A stretch of 64,000 bases of DNA, taken from positions 233,710 through 297,709 of the forward strand of contig NZ_QKVL01000004.1 in assembly GCF_003231275.1 (NCBI RefSeq), written 5' to 3'. Both the position numbers and the translations under genes were made by a program. Positions 34,183 through 42,635 of this stretch are shown piece after piece. The notes under the pieces are model-generated. The model saw nothing but the letters and a program-made list of their open reading frames with translations, did no database searches and was not told where the DNA came from. Position 1 is the stretch's first letter. Every line of letters starts with the position of its first letter. Source of the stretch: Pseudomonas huaxiensis. GTDB lineage: Bacteria; Pseudomonadota; Gammaproteobacteria; Pseudomonadales; Pseudomonadaceae.

Positions 34183-34262
34183 TCGTTGCTGCTGCAAGAA
34201 AATGAGTCGCCGCTCCGGTGTTCCGCGGCTACTGTAGTGGGCCTGTTCACAAGGAGTCAGGC

Positions 34263-35504
34263 ATGCCCACTGCACAGTCCTTTTCGCTGAGCCAGGCGCG
34301 ACGCCTGGCACTCACCGCCCAGGGATTCGCCCGCCCGCCGCTCGGCGAACCGCCGGGCGCCGCGCAACTGGCGCGCATGCTGCGGCGTTTGGGCGTGGTG
34401 CAGATCGATTCGGTCAACGCGCTGGTGCGCTCCCACTACCTGCCGCTGTTTTCCCGCTTGGGCGATTATTCCTCCGAAACCTTCGATCAATTGGCCTGGG
34501 GCCGTGGCCGTCAGCGCAAGCTGTTCGAGTATTGGGGGCATGAAGCGTCGTTGCTGCCGCTGGAGCTATACCCGCTGCTGCGCTGGCGCATGCAGCGGTC
34601 GCGGCAGGGGCAGGGCATCTATCGGCAACTGGCGGAATTCGGTCATGAGCAGCAGGCGACCATCGCCCGGGTGTTAGCCGCAGTAACCGAGCAGGGCGCG
34701 CTGGGCGCCGGCAGCCTGTCGACCCGCCAGGAGCGCGCCGGGCCGTGGTGGGACTGGAGCGCGGAAAAGCGCGCGCTGGAATGGCTGTTCGCCGCTGGCG
34801 AGGTCACCGTCGCCGGCCGTCGCGGCTTCGAGCGGCTTTACGATTTGCCGGAACGGGTGCTGCCGGCGTCGCTGCTCGCGCAGCCGGTTCCCGATGAAGC
34901 CGAGGCCCAGCGCGGTTTGCTGTTGCACGCGGCACAGGCGCTGGGCGTGGCAACCGAGAAAGACCTGCGTGACTACTTCCGCCTTTCGCCCGCCGACAGC
35001 CGTCAGCGCCTGCCCGAGCTGGTCGAGGACGGTCGCTTGCAGCGTTGCCAGGTTCAGGGCTGGTCCCAGCCGGCTTACTGCCTCGATCGCCCGCGCATAC
35101 CGCGCAAGGTCGAGACCAGTGCCTTGCTGTCGCCTTTCGACTCGTTGGTGTGGGAGCGTGACCGCACCGAACGGCTATTCGATTTCCGCTACCGACTGGA
35201 AATCTACACCCCGGCGCACAAGCGCGTTTATGGCTATTACGTGTTGCCGTTCCTGCACCATGAACGGATTGCCGCGCGGGTCGATTTGCGCGCCGAGCGT
35301 GCGCACCAGCGCCTGGCCGTTCATGCACTGCATGAGGAACAAAAGGGGCTGGATGAGCAGGGGATAGAAGCCCTGGCCGTCAGTCTCTGGCGACTGGCGG
35401 GCTGGCTGGGCCTGGAGCGAGTGCAGATCAATTGCGCCCGGGCCGGCACCGCGCGCTTGCGCGCAGCGCTGGCCCGGGTCGAACTCAGCGGCGAACCTGC
35501 TTGA
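34263..35504 (+). CDS. YcaQ-family winged-helix DNA glycosylase (AlkX-like)
   Basis: 413 residues from the ATG at 34263, preceded by AAGGAG. It is a member of the HTH_42/YcaQ family, whose bacterial members excise alkylated bases and unhook interstrand crosslinks. The catalytic motif is VVQIDSVN near residue 45, the Gln-hydrophobic-Asp form found in E. coli YcaQ rather than the Gln-x-Gln of Streptomyces AlkZ. Other family landmarks are [13 protein letters not shown] and, near the end, [19 protein letters not shown]. In E. coli ycaQ lies beside lpxK; here it is about 26 kb from lpxK. The 3' end overlaps the convergent DAHP synthase gene by 20 bases. Confidence 0.9.
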   Translation: MPTAQSFSLSQARRLALTAQGFARPPLGEPPGAAQLARMLRRLGVVQIDSVNALVRSHYLPLFSRLGDYSSETFDQLAWGRGRQRKLFEYWGHEASLLPLELYPLLRWRMQRSRQGQGIYRQLAEFGHEQQATIARVLAAVTEQGALGAGSLSTRQERAGPWWDWSAEKRALEWLFAAGEVTVAGRRGFERLYDLPERVLPASLLAQPVPDEAEAQRGLLLHAAQALGVATEKDLRDYFRLSPADSRQRLPELVEDGRLQRCQVQGWSQPAYCLDRPRIPRKVETSALLSPFDSLVWERDRTERLFDFRYRLEIYTPAHKRVYGYYVLPFLHHERIAARVDLRAERAHQRLAVHALHEEQKGLDEQGIEALAVSLWRLAGWLGLERVQINCARAGTARLRAALARVELSGEPA

Positions 35505-36831
35505 GGGTTTCGGCGATGAGGAATGCCAGCTCCAGCGACTGATCGGCGTTCATCCGCGGGTCGCAATGGGTGTGGTAGCGGTCGGACAGGGCATCTTCGG
35601 TAATCGGTCGGGCGCCGCCGATGCATTCGGTGACGTTCTGCCCTGTCATCTCGATATGGATGCCGCCGGCATGGGTGCCCTCGGCCTGGTGCACCTGGAA
35701 GAACTGTTTCACCTCGCTGAGAATCTGCGCGAAGTCGCGGGTCTTGTAGCCGCTGCTGGCCTTGATCGTGTTGCCGTGCATCGGGTCCGAACTCCACAGT
35801 ACCTGGCGACCCTCGCGTTCGACACTGCGGATCAGCCCCGGCAGGTGATCGCCGACCTTCTCCGCGCCCATACGCACGATCAGGTTCAGCCGGCCCGGGT
35901 CGTTGCTGGGGTTGAGGATGTCGATCAGGCGGATCAGGTCTTCGGTATTCATGCTCGGGCCGACCTTGACCCCGATCGGGTTGTTCACCCCGCGCAGGAA
36001 CTCGACATGGGCGCCGTCCAGTTGGCGCGTGCGGTCGCCGATCCAGAGCATGTGCGCGGAGCAGTCGAACCAGTCGCCGGTGAGGCTGTCCTGGCGCACG
36101 AAGGCCTCTTCGTAATTCAGCAGCAGCGCTTCGTGGGCGGTGAAGAAACTGGTTTCGCGCAGTTGCGGCGAGCTGTCCATGCCGCAGGCACGCATGAAGG
36201 CGAGGGTTTCGTCGATACGGTCGGCCAGTTGGCTGTATTTCTCGGCCAGGGCCGAGTTGGCGATGAAGTCCAGGTTCCACTTGTGCACTTGGTGCAGGTC
36301 GGCGAAACCGCCCTGGGCGAACGCGCGCAGCAGGTTGAGGGTGGCGGTGGCCTGGTGGTAAGCCTGCAACAGACGCTCGGGATCGGGCACCCGGCTCGGC
36401 TCGTCGAAGGCGATGCCGTTGACGATGTCGCCGCGGTAGGCGGGCAGGGTGATGCCGTTGATGGTTTCGTCATTGGCCGAGCGCGGCTTGGCGAATTGCC
36501 CGGCCATGCGTCCGACTTTCACCACCGGGCAGCCGGCGGCGAAGGTCATGACGATCGCCATCTGCAGCAGCACCTTGAAGGTGTCGCGGATTTTCGCCGC
36601 CGAAAACTCGGCAAAACTCTCCGCACAGTCACCGCCTTGCAGGAGGAAGGCCCGACCCTGGGTGACTTCGGCGAACTGTCGGCGCAGCTCGCGGGCTTCC
36701 CCGGCGAAGACCAGCGGCGGGTAGCTGGCCAGGGTCTGTTCGACCTTGAGTAGGCGCGTAGCGTCGGGGTAGGTCGGTTGTTGCTGGATCGGCAAGGCGC
36801 GCCAGCTATCGGGACTCCAGGGTTGGCTCAT
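35485..36831 (-). CDS. Class II 3-deoxy-7-phosphoheptulonate (DAHP) synthase
   Basis: 448 residues starting [23 protein letters not shown]. It joins phosphoenolpyruvate and erythrose 4-phosphate, the first shikimate step, in the plant/class II family. Signatures are [14 protein letters not shown] (metal Cys), [44 protein letters not shown] and the late [16 protein letters not shown]. The start at 36831 is preferred because the sequence upstream is outside the family, although the frame stays open for about 285 further codons. It overlaps the YcaQ-family gene end. aroC in this window catalyses the last step of the pathway. Confidence 0.96.
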   Translation of the reverse strand: MSQPWSPDSWRALPIQQQPTYPDATRLLKVEQTLASYPPLVFAGEARELRRQFAEVTQGRAFLLQGGDCAESFAEFSAAKIRDTFKVLLQMAIVMTFAAGCPVVKVGRMAGQFAKPRSANDETINGITLPAYRGDIVNGIAFDEPSRVPDPERLLQAYHQATATLNLLRAFAQGGFADLHQVHKWNLDFIANSALAEKYSQLADRIDETLAFMRACGMDSSPQLRETSFFTAHEALLLNYEEAFVRQDSLTGDWFDCSAHMLWIGDRTRQLDGAHVEFLRGVNNPIGVKVGPSMNTEDLIRLIDILNPSNDPGRLNLIVRMGAEKVGDHLPGLIRSVEREGRQVLWSSDPMHGNTIKASSGYKTRDFAQILSEVKQFFQVHQAEGTHAGGIHIEMTGQNVTECIGGARPITEDALSDRYHTHCDPRMNADQSLELAFLIAETLKQVRR

Positions 36832-36969
36832 CACAGGCTCTGTCTTGTTATCGCAAAGAAGCGGAAAGGTCTGCCGCCATGCTATCACCAGGCACACGCC
36901 TTGTTGCACTGGACGCATTGACGGACAATGGCGCCTTTTGCTTGGGCACGCAGGTTGCCGGGAGACAGC

Positions 36970-37722
36970 ATGACAGACCGGGAAGAGCGGCTGCTGGCGC
37001 AGGTCCAGGATCAATTCGGCACCATCAGCGTGTTCGAGGTCGAAGACTACCGCTTTCTCGAGTTCGGCGAAGCGATCGAGCAGAGCTGCGTCTTTACCGC
37101 TGACCCGAGCTGGCTGGAATACGACTACACCCGCGCCATGTTCATTGGCGCGCTGTGCCATGAGTTGCCGGAAAGCGCGCTGTTCCTCGGCCTCGGCGCT
37201 GGCACGCTGACCCAGGCCTGCCTGAGGTTCCTGCCGCTGGAGGACGTCGAGGCCATCGAACTGCGCCCCGATGTGCCGCGCCTCGCCATTGAATACCTTG
37301 GTCTGGATGACGATCCGCGTCTGTATATCCGCGTCGGTGATGCGATGGAACTGCTGCCAAGCGCGGAAACGGCGGACCTGATTTTCGTCGATCTCTACAC
37401 CGACCACGGCCCGGGCGTCGCGCATCTGGCCTGGAGCTTCCTGGAAAACTGTCAGAAACACCTGAATCCGGGTGGCTGGCTGGTGATCAATCAGTGGGCC
37501 GGCGACGACGGCAAGCCGTTGGGCGCGGCACTGCTGCGCGGGCTCTACCATCGCCATTACTGGGAGTTGCCGGTGAAGGAGGGCAACGTGATCCTGCTGG
37601 TGCCGGCCGACCTCGACCAGACCCTGGATCAGGCAGGCCTGCGGGCCCGCGCCGAGGCCCTGGCGCCGCGTCTGGGCTACTCGCTGCAACCATTGATCGA
37701 GGTGATTCGCCCGGCATCCTGA
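36970..37722 (+). CDS. Spermidine synthase-like methyltransferase-fold protein
   Basis: 250 residues starting [17 protein letters not shown]. It is a Rossmann fold with [18 protein letters not shown] as the glycine-rich loop, [10 protein letters not shown] at the ribose-binding acidic position and [12 protein letters not shown] as the catalytic-loop Asp. It resembles the spermidine synthase/PABMT group but lacks the N-terminal beta domain of true SpeE, so the polyamine role is uncertain. GGAGA precedes the ATG. It stands between the DAHP synthase and the DEAD-box helicase, divergent from the former. Confidence 0.82.
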   Translation: MTDREERLLAQVQDQFGTISVFEVEDYRFLEFGEAIEQSCVFTADPSWLEYDYTRAMFIGALCHELPESALFLGLGAGTLTQACLRFLPLEDVEAIELRPDVPRLAIEYLGLDDDPRLYIRVGDAMELLPSAETADLIFVDLYTDHGPGVAHLAWSFLENCQKHLNPGGWLVINQWAGDDGKPLGAALLRGLYHRHYWELPVKEGNVILLVPADLDQTLDQAGLRARAEALAPRLGYSLQPLIEVIRPAS

Positions 37723-37853
37723 ATAAAACGTTTCAGCTATCCGCCCCAGTGTCAGGCACCACGGGGGCCTTGGAGTTCGGCAAGGCTTGTCGTTCCAAGG
37801 CTTGCGCTCGTCGTTTTCCGAAAAAAAGGTCTCACGGAGGCGACGAAATCGGG

Positions 37854-38077
37854 TATAGTGCGCGCCGGTCTTTCAACGGACCTCGTTTAAGTCGTGCAAT
37901 TCCCCGAAGCCAGCTTCGGCTGCGCGTCCGCACTGCGGACTCTTCTTAGACGTTCTTTTATCTTCAATCGTTTTCGCAAATCCCCGCCGACAAAGCTGCC
38001 AGGGTGACCTTCGGGTCTTACAAGGCATGTGCAGCTTTGGAGCATGGGTCTTTGCGGATGCACTTAGAGGCAGACCC
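37854..38077 (+). promoter_or_regulatory. Promoter and structured 5' leader of the DEAD-box helicase gene
   Basis: TATAGT (37854-37859) with a GC-rich discriminator CGCGCC is a good -10; the -35 is weak. It implies a leader of about 210 bases. That leader folds into at least three hairpins: CCGAAGC/GCTTCGG (37904-37919), GTCCGC/GCGGAC (37926-37940), and CAAAGCTGC/GCAGCTTTG (37991-38039) enclosing a GACC-TTCG-GGTC tetraloop stem (38006-38017). The rest of the gap from 37723 holds nothing I recognise. Confidence 0.6.
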
Positions 38078-39739
38078 ATGACCCAGGAAATCGGCGGCTT
38101 CGCCGCTCTCAATCTTCACCCAAGTATTGTTGCCGCCGTAATCGCTACTGGCTACGAAGAGCCTTCGGCCATTCAGCAACAATCCATCCCGATCATTCTC
38201 GCCGGTCATGACATGATCGGCCAGGCGCAGACTGGTACCGGCAAAACCGCCGCGTTCGCTCTGCCCATCCTGAATCGTATCGACCCGAGCAAGCGCGAGC
38301 CGCAAGCCCTGATCCTGGCGCCAACCCGTGAGTTGGCGCTGCAAGTAGCCACCGCTTTTGAAACCTACGCCAAGCAGATGCCGGGCGTTACCGTGGTGGC
38401 TGTATATGGTGGTGCCCCGATGGGCCCACAACTCAAAGCAATCCGCAACGGCGCGCAAATCGTCGTCGCTACCCCTGGCCGTCTGTGCGACCACCTGCGT
38501 CGCGACGAGAAAGTCCTGGCTACCGTGAACCACCTGGTTCTCGACGAAGCCGACGAAATGCTGAAACTGGGCTTCATGGATGACCTCGAAGTCATCTTCA
38601 AGGCCATGCCGGAAAGCCGTCAGACCGTTCTGTTCTCGGCCACCCTGCCTGCCTCGATCCGTGCCATCGCCGAGCGCCACCTGCGCGAGCCGAAGCACGT
38701 CAAGATTCAGACCAAGACCCAGACCGTAACTGCCATCGAGCAGGCACACCTGATGGTCCACGCCGACCAGAAGGTTTCCGCCGTCCTGCGTCTGCTGGAA
38801 GTCGAGGAATTCGATGCGCTGATCGCTTTCGTGCGCACCAAGCAGGCCACCCTGGATCTGGCGAGCGCCCTTGAAGCCAAAGGCTACAAGGCTGCTGCAC
38901 TGAACGGTGACATCGCCCAGAACCAGCGTGAGCGCGTCATCGACTCGCTCAAGGATGGTCGCCTGGACATCGTCGTCGCTACCGACGTTGCTGCCCGTGG
39001 TCTGGACGTGCCGCGCATTACTCACGTGTTCAACGTTGACATGCCGTACGACCCGGAATCCTACGTTCACCGTATCGGCCGTACTGGCCGTGCCGGTCGC
39101 GAAGGCCGTGCCCTGCTGCTGGTCACTCCACGTGAGCGCCGCATGCTGCAGGTGATCGAGCGTGTTACCGGTCAGAAAGTTGCCGAAGTTCGCCTGCCGA
39201 ACGGCCAGGCCGTTCTTGATGCCCGCATCAAGAAACTGACCAACAGCCTGGCGCCGCTGGTTGCTGACGCTGAATCGACCCACGGTGATCTGCTGGATCG
39301 CCTGACCGCCGATATCGGTTGCAGCCCACGTGCCCTGGCCGCTGCGCTGCTGCGCAAGGCCACCAACGGTCAGGCCCTGACCCTGGAAGCTGTCGAGAAA
39401 GAGCAACCGCTGGTTCCGACCTCCGCTCCGCGCGAGCGTACCGGTGAGCGTTCGGAGCGTGGCGAGCGTGAGCGTCGTGCGCCGATCCCGCTGGGTGAAG
39501 GCCGTGCGCGTTGCCGTACCGCTCTGGGTGCTCGCGACGGTATCGCCGCGAAGAACCTGCTGGGCGCGATCCTCAACGAAGGCGGCTTGGCCCGTGAAGC
39601 TATCGGTCGCATCCAGGTGCGCGACAGCTTCAGCCTGGTTGAACTGCCGGAAGATGGTCTGGAGCGTCTGCTGACCAAGCTCAAGGACACCCGCGTTGCC
39701 GGCAAGCAGCTGAAACTGCGCCGTTATCGCGAAGACTGA
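38078..39739 (+). CDS. deaD: DEAD-box RNA helicase, CsdA/DeaD type
   Basis: 553 residues starting MTQEIGGFAALNLHPSIV. All helicase motifs are present: Q-motif GYEEPSAIQQQSIP, Walker A AQTGTGKTAAF, PTRELALQ, the DEAD box in LDEADEMLKLGF, SAT (SATLPASIRAIA) and HRIGRTGRAGREG. After about residue 430 come an Arg-rich linker (ERTGERSERGERERR) and an RNA-binding domain. This order matches CsdA/DeaD, which helps ribosome assembly and mRNA turnover at low temperature. The start at 38078 has GAGG nine bases upstream; an in-frame ATG at 38027 lies inside a leader hairpin. The long leader suggests post-transcriptional control. Confidence 0.93.
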   Translation: MTQEIGGFAALNLHPSIVAAVIATGYEEPSAIQQQSIPIILAGHDMIGQAQTGTGKTAAFALPILNRIDPSKREPQALILAPTRELALQVATAFETYAKQMPGVTVVAVYGGAPMGPQLKAIRNGAQIVVATPGRLCDHLRRDEKVLATVNHLVLDEADEMLKLGFMDDLEVIFKAMPESRQTVLFSATLPASIRAIAERHLREPKHVKIQTKTQTVTAIEQAHLMVHADQKVSAVLRLLEVEEFDALIAFVRTKQATLDLASALEAKGYKAAALNGDIAQNQRERVIDSLKDGRLDIVVATDVAARGLDVPRITHVFNVDMPYDPESYVHRIGRTGRAGREGRALLLVTPRERRMLQVIERVTGQKVAEVRLPNGQAVLDARIKKLTNSLAPLVADAESTHGDLLDRLTADIGCSPRALAAALLRKATNGQALTLEAVEKEQPLVPTSAPRERTGERSERGERERRAPIPLGEGRARCRTALGARDGIAAKNLLGAILNEGGLAREAIGRIQVRDSFSLVELPEDGLERLLTKLKDTRVAGKQLKLRRYRED

Positions 39740-39749
39740 TCCGCGAGTA

Positions 39750-39786
39750 AATAAAAAATCCCCGACTGGTTCGGGGATTTTTTTTG
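39750..39786 (+). terminator. Rho-independent terminator of the helicase gene
   Basis: AAAAAATCCCCGA, CTGGT loop, TCGGGGATTTTTTTT, starting 10 bases after the helicase stop. The A tract on the left makes it usable for the convergent dioxygenase gene too. Confidence 0.9.
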
Positions 39787-39815
39787 CCTGTGAGATGGCA
39801 GAAGGCGGGGCAAGG

Positions 39816-40583
39816 TCAATCGAAGCGGTAGATGTCCATTCCCAGCGCACCCAGCGTAAAGCCCTGGTGTTCGATGCCGAATCGCTCGCCTGCGGCCCGG
39901 GCGAAGTACAACGGCAGCAGGTGCTCATCGCTTGGATGGTTGCGCACGGCGAAGGGCGCCTGGCGCCGATAGTCGAGCAGGGCGGCGCTGTCGTTGGCCG
40001 TCAGCTTTTCCACCATCCAGTCACGAAAGGCCAAGGCCCAGGGCGCGGCGCTGCTATCCCTGGCGCGCCAGTCCAGTTCACCCAGGTTATGGGTGATGCT
40101 GCCGGAGCCGATCAACAACACGCCTTCTGCCCGCAGCGGGGCCAGGGCACGGCCTACGCGTTCCTGGAAGGCTGGGCCAAGCACGCTGGGCAGGGAAACC
40201 TGCACCACCGGAATATCGGCTGCCGGGTACATCAGCGACAGCGGTACCCAGGCACCGTGGTCCAGAGGGCGTTTGGGGTCGAGGCCAGTGGGCAGGCCGG
40301 CTTCGGTGAGCATCGCGGCCAGGCGCTCGGCCAGTGCAGGCTCTCCGGGTGCCGGGTATTGCACGGCGTAGAGCGCTTGCGGGAAGCCGCCGAAGTCATG
40401 CCAGGTGGCGGGGTTTGGGGCGCTGGTCACCAAAAGGTCATGGCTTTCCCAATGTGCCGACACCACGACGATGGCTTTGGGGCGCGACAGTTCTGCGGCC
40501 AGCCGGGCCAGCGCCGGGCCGCTTTCGCCCGGTTCCAGGGCCAGCATGGGGGATCCATGGGAAATGAACAGGCTGGGGAGCAT
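39816..40583 (-). CDS. Extradiol ring-cleavage dioxygenase, 4,5-DOPA dioxygenase (YgiD) type
   Basis: 255 residues starting MLPSLFISHGSPMLAL. It is a class III (LigB-like) dioxygenase: the metal-binding His is in FISHGSP, a second in VSAHWESH and the third in DHGAWVPL. This matches YgiD/DODA proteins that open catechol rings; the physiological substrate in Pseudomonas is unclear. AGGACTT precedes the ATG at 40583. It is divergent from tpm with 104 bases between starts. Confidence 0.9.
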   Translation of the reverse strand: MLPSLFISHGSPMLALEPGESGPALARLAAELSRPKAIVVVSAHWESHDLLVTSAPNPATWHDFGGFPQALYAVQYPAPGEPALAERLAAMLTEAGLPTGLDPKRPLDHGAWVPLSLMYPAADIPVVQVSLPSVLGPAFQERVGRALAPLRAEGVLLIGSGSITHNLGELDWRARDSSAAPWALAFRDWMVEKLTANDSAALLDYRRQAPFAVRNHPSDEHLLPLYFARAAGERFGIEHQGFTLGALGMDIYRFD

Positions 40584-40687
40584 CTCGGAAGTCCTGAGGG
40601 TTATGATGGCCACCATCTTCAGGCAGATCATTGATCTAAATCTAATATAAGTTTTCGCAGTATTTGATCGAATTATTCGAGGTCAGC

Positions 40688-41341
40688 ATGCAAGCGGATT
40701 TTTGGCACAAGCGCTGGGAGCGCAATCAGATCGGTTTCCACCAGGAGCAGGTCAATTCCTATCTGGCGCAGTACTGGCCTTCATTGGGCATCGACGCCGG
40801 TGGGCGAGTGCTGGTGCCATTGTGTGGCAAAAGCCTGGATCTGGTCTGGCTGGCGGGGCAGGGGTTGCGGGTGCTGGGGGTGGAGTTGTCGCAGCGTGCC
40901 GTGGAAGACTTTTTTGCCGAGCAGCAACTGGAGCCCGAGCGCTTCGAGCATGGCGCCTTCACGTGTTATCGCAGTGAAGGCATCGAGCTCTGGTGCGGAG
41001 ACTTCTTCGAGCTGAATGCCGCCGATGTGGCCGACTGTGTCGGCCTGTACGACCGCGCCGCGCTGATCGCCCTGCCACCGGAGATGCGTGAGCGTTATGC
41101 CGCTCATCTGACGGCGATCCTGCCCGCCGGTTGCGGGGCCTTGCTGGTGACCATGGACTACGATCAGTCGCAGCTGGACGGACCTCCGTTCGCCGTCAAC
41201 GATGACGAGGTGCGGAGGCTGTACACGCCGCGCTGGCAGATCCTCGCCGAAGACGAGCAGGACATTCTCGGTCAGAGCTGGAAGTTTCTGCAGGCGGGTG
41301 TCAGTCGTTTGCTGGAGCGGGTTTACGTGCTGCGGGGCTGA
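40688..41341 (+). CDS. tpm: Thiopurine S-methyltransferase
   Basis: 217 residues starting [22 protein letters not shown]-dependent methyltransferase; [19 protein letters not shown] is the SAM-binding loop and [13 protein letters not shown] the ribose acidic position. In Pseudomonas this enzyme methylates thiopurines and also selenium and tellurium oxyanions. There is no signal peptide, so it is cytoplasmic. It is followed by the convergent htpX with a shared terminator into which the palindrome at 41374 seems to have inserted. Confidence 0.95.
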   Translation: MQADFWHKRWERNQIGFHQEQVNSYLAQYWPSLGIDAGGRVLVPLCGKSLDLVWLAGQGLRVLGVELSQRAVEDFFAEQQLEPERFEHGAFTCYRSEGIELWCGDFFELNAADVADCVGLYDRAALIALPPEMRERYAAHLTAILPAGCGALLVTMDYDQSQLDGPPFAVNDDEVRRLYTPRWQILAEDEQDILGQSWKFLQAGVSRLLERVYVLRG

Positions 41342-41364
41342 ATCGGCAGTGAAAAAAAGGGCGA

Positions 41365-41373
41365 CCCTTGCGG
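41365..41373. repeat. Left copy of 9-bp direct repeat CCCTTGCGG
   Basis: Flanks the palindromic element immediately on the left; identical to the copy at 41501-41509. It looks like a target-site duplication. Confidence 0.75.
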
Positions 41374-41500
41374 TTAATGCCAGTCAGTTAAAGCGACTGG
41401 GGCCCTTCGCGAGCAAGCTCGCTCCTACAGGTTCAGTGTCGATTCTGTAGGAGCGAGCTTGCTCGCGAAGGCCCCAACTGGCCTAGCTGACTGGCATTAA
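41374..41500. mobile_element. 127-bp REP-containing palindrome (REPIN/MITE-like)
   Basis: The ends TTAATGCCAGTCAG and CTGACTGGCATTAA are perfect 14-bp inverted repeats. Inside are two inverted REP units (TTCGCGAGCAAGCTCGCTCCTACAG and its complement at 41441-41470) around a 15-base loop. It is flanked by the perfect 9-bp direct repeats at 41365 and 41501, as expected if it moved as a unit. It encodes no protein; movement would need a transposase in trans, such as a REP-associated tyrosine transposase, which is absent from this window. Confidence 0.78.
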
Positions 41501-41509
41501 CCCTTGCGG
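41501..41509. repeat. Right copy of 9-bp direct repeat CCCTTGCGG
   Basis: Flanks the palindromic element immediately on the right; identical to the copy at 41365-41373. Confidence 0.75.
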
Positions 41510-41534
41510 TCGCCCTTTTTCGTTGCGGTGTCGC

Positions 41535-42422
41535 TTAGCCGCGACGGCGCAGTGCTTCGATGCGTTCTTCCAGTGGCGGGTGGCTCATCAGCAGGCCAGC
41601 CAGGCCCTGCTTCAGGCCGCCGTTGATGCCGAAGGCATTCAAGGTGCTCGGCATCTGCACCGGTATGCCCTGTTCCGAGCGCAGGCGCTGCAGTGCGCTG
41701 ATCATTGCGCCAGTACCGGCGAGGCGGGCACCTGCGTCGTCGGCGCGGTACTCGCGTTTGCGCGAGAACCACATGACGATGATGCTGGCGAGGATGCCCA
41801 GGATCAGTTCGGCAACGATGGTCGCGATGTAGTAGGCCATGCCTTGGCCTTCCTCGTTCTTGAAGATCACTTTGTCGACGAAATTGCCGATGATCCGCGC
41901 AAAGAACATCACGAAGGTGTTCACCACGCCTTGTACCAGTGCCATGGTCACCATGTCGCCGTTGGCGACGTGGCCGATCTCGTGGGCCAGAACCGCACGT
42001 ACTTCATCCCGCGAAAAGCGCTCCAGCAGGCCCTGGCTGACCGCGACCAGTGCGTCGTTGCGGTTCCAGCCAGTGGCGAAGGCGTTGGCCTCGTAGGCCG
42101 GGAAGATACCGACTTCCGGCATCTTGATACCGGCATTGCGCGACAGTTCCTCGACGGTCTCCATGAGCCATTGCTCATGACGGGTGCGCGGCTGGGTGAT
42201 GATCTGGGTACCGGTGCTCATCTTCGCCATCCACTTGGAGATGAACAGCGAGATCAGCGAACCGGCGAAGCCGAACACCGCACAGAAAACCAGCAGTTGG
42301 TCGAGCTTGAGGTCAACCCCGTTTGCCGCCATGAACCCATTGAAGCCGAACAGGCTCAGGGTGATGCTGGCGACCAACACGACCGCAAGGTTAGTGGCCA
42401 CAAACAGCAAAATGCGCATCAT
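41535..42422 (-). CDS. htpX: Inner-membrane zinc metalloprotease HtpX
   Basis: 295 residues. Zinc motif HEIGH in [15 protein letters not shown] with the downstream Glu in [14 protein letters not shown], and four hydrophobic segments (about 5-25, 40-60, 155-180, 190-215). HtpX degrades misfolded membrane proteins and is heat-inducible in many bacteria. AGGAG lies 12 bases before the first ATG (42422); the second ATG, one codon later, is equally plausible. A sigma-32-like promoter is visible upstream (42467-42496). It is convergent with tpm. Confidence 0.96.
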   Translation of the reverse strand: MMRILLFVATNLAVVLVASITLSLFGFNGFMAANGVDLKLDQLLVFCAVFGFAGSLISLFISKWMAKMSTGTQIITQPRTRHEQWLMETVEELSRNAGIKMPEVGIFPAYEANAFATGWNRNDALVAVSQGLLERFSRDEVRAVLAHEIGHVANGDMVTMALVQGVVNTFVMFFARIIGNFVDKVIFKNEEGQGMAYYIATIVAELILGILASIIVMWFSRKREYRADDAGARLAGTGAMISALQRLRSEQGIPVQMPSTLNAFGINGGLKQGLAGLLMSHPPLEERIEALRRRG

Positions 42423-42466
42423 GGTTGTTACGTTCTCCTGACGGATAGATATGTAGCGTATGCGGG

Positions 42467-42496
42467 TATATAAGGTGCGCGCCTTTGGGATTCAAC
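42467..42496 (-). promoter_or_regulatory. Sigma-32-like promoter of htpX
   Basis: On the minus strand GTTGAAT (42496-42490) resembles the heat-shock -35 CTTGAAA, and CCTTATATA (42475-42467) the -10 CCCCATNTA, with 14 bases between. The match is partial. Confidence 0.4.
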
Positions 42497-42635
42497 CGAG
42501 CGACTATTTCAAACTGTGTACGCGTCAGGGCGGCGGACACGCCAATCCAACCCGCGGTCCAGAGCCGCAGGTAGGAAAGGAGGAAGTGGTAGGGGAAAGT
42601 ACCTGCGACTTTTCAGACGCAGGTATGACTGTAGG

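Larger units (their letters stand above)
41352..41520. terminator. tpm/htpX bidirectional terminator interrupted by a palindromic element
   Basis: The left part is AAAAAAAGGGCGACC (41352-41366) and the right part GGTCGCCCTTTTT (41508-41520). Joined directly they form GGGCGACC-CTTGC-GGTCGCCC with A and T tracts, a normal bidirectional terminator. The element at 41374-41500 occupies the loop. The enlarged hairpin could still terminate in both directions. Confidence 0.8.

Noticed and set aside
35485..37689. Extension of the DAHP synthase frame to 734 codons
   Set aside because: The family sequence begins at 36831; the upstream 286 codons are antisense to the spermidine-synthase-like gene.
38018..39928. 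636-codon open frame on the minus strand
   Set aside because: Antisense to the DEAD-box helicase; the translation is Gln/Gly/Val-rich with no recognisable domain.
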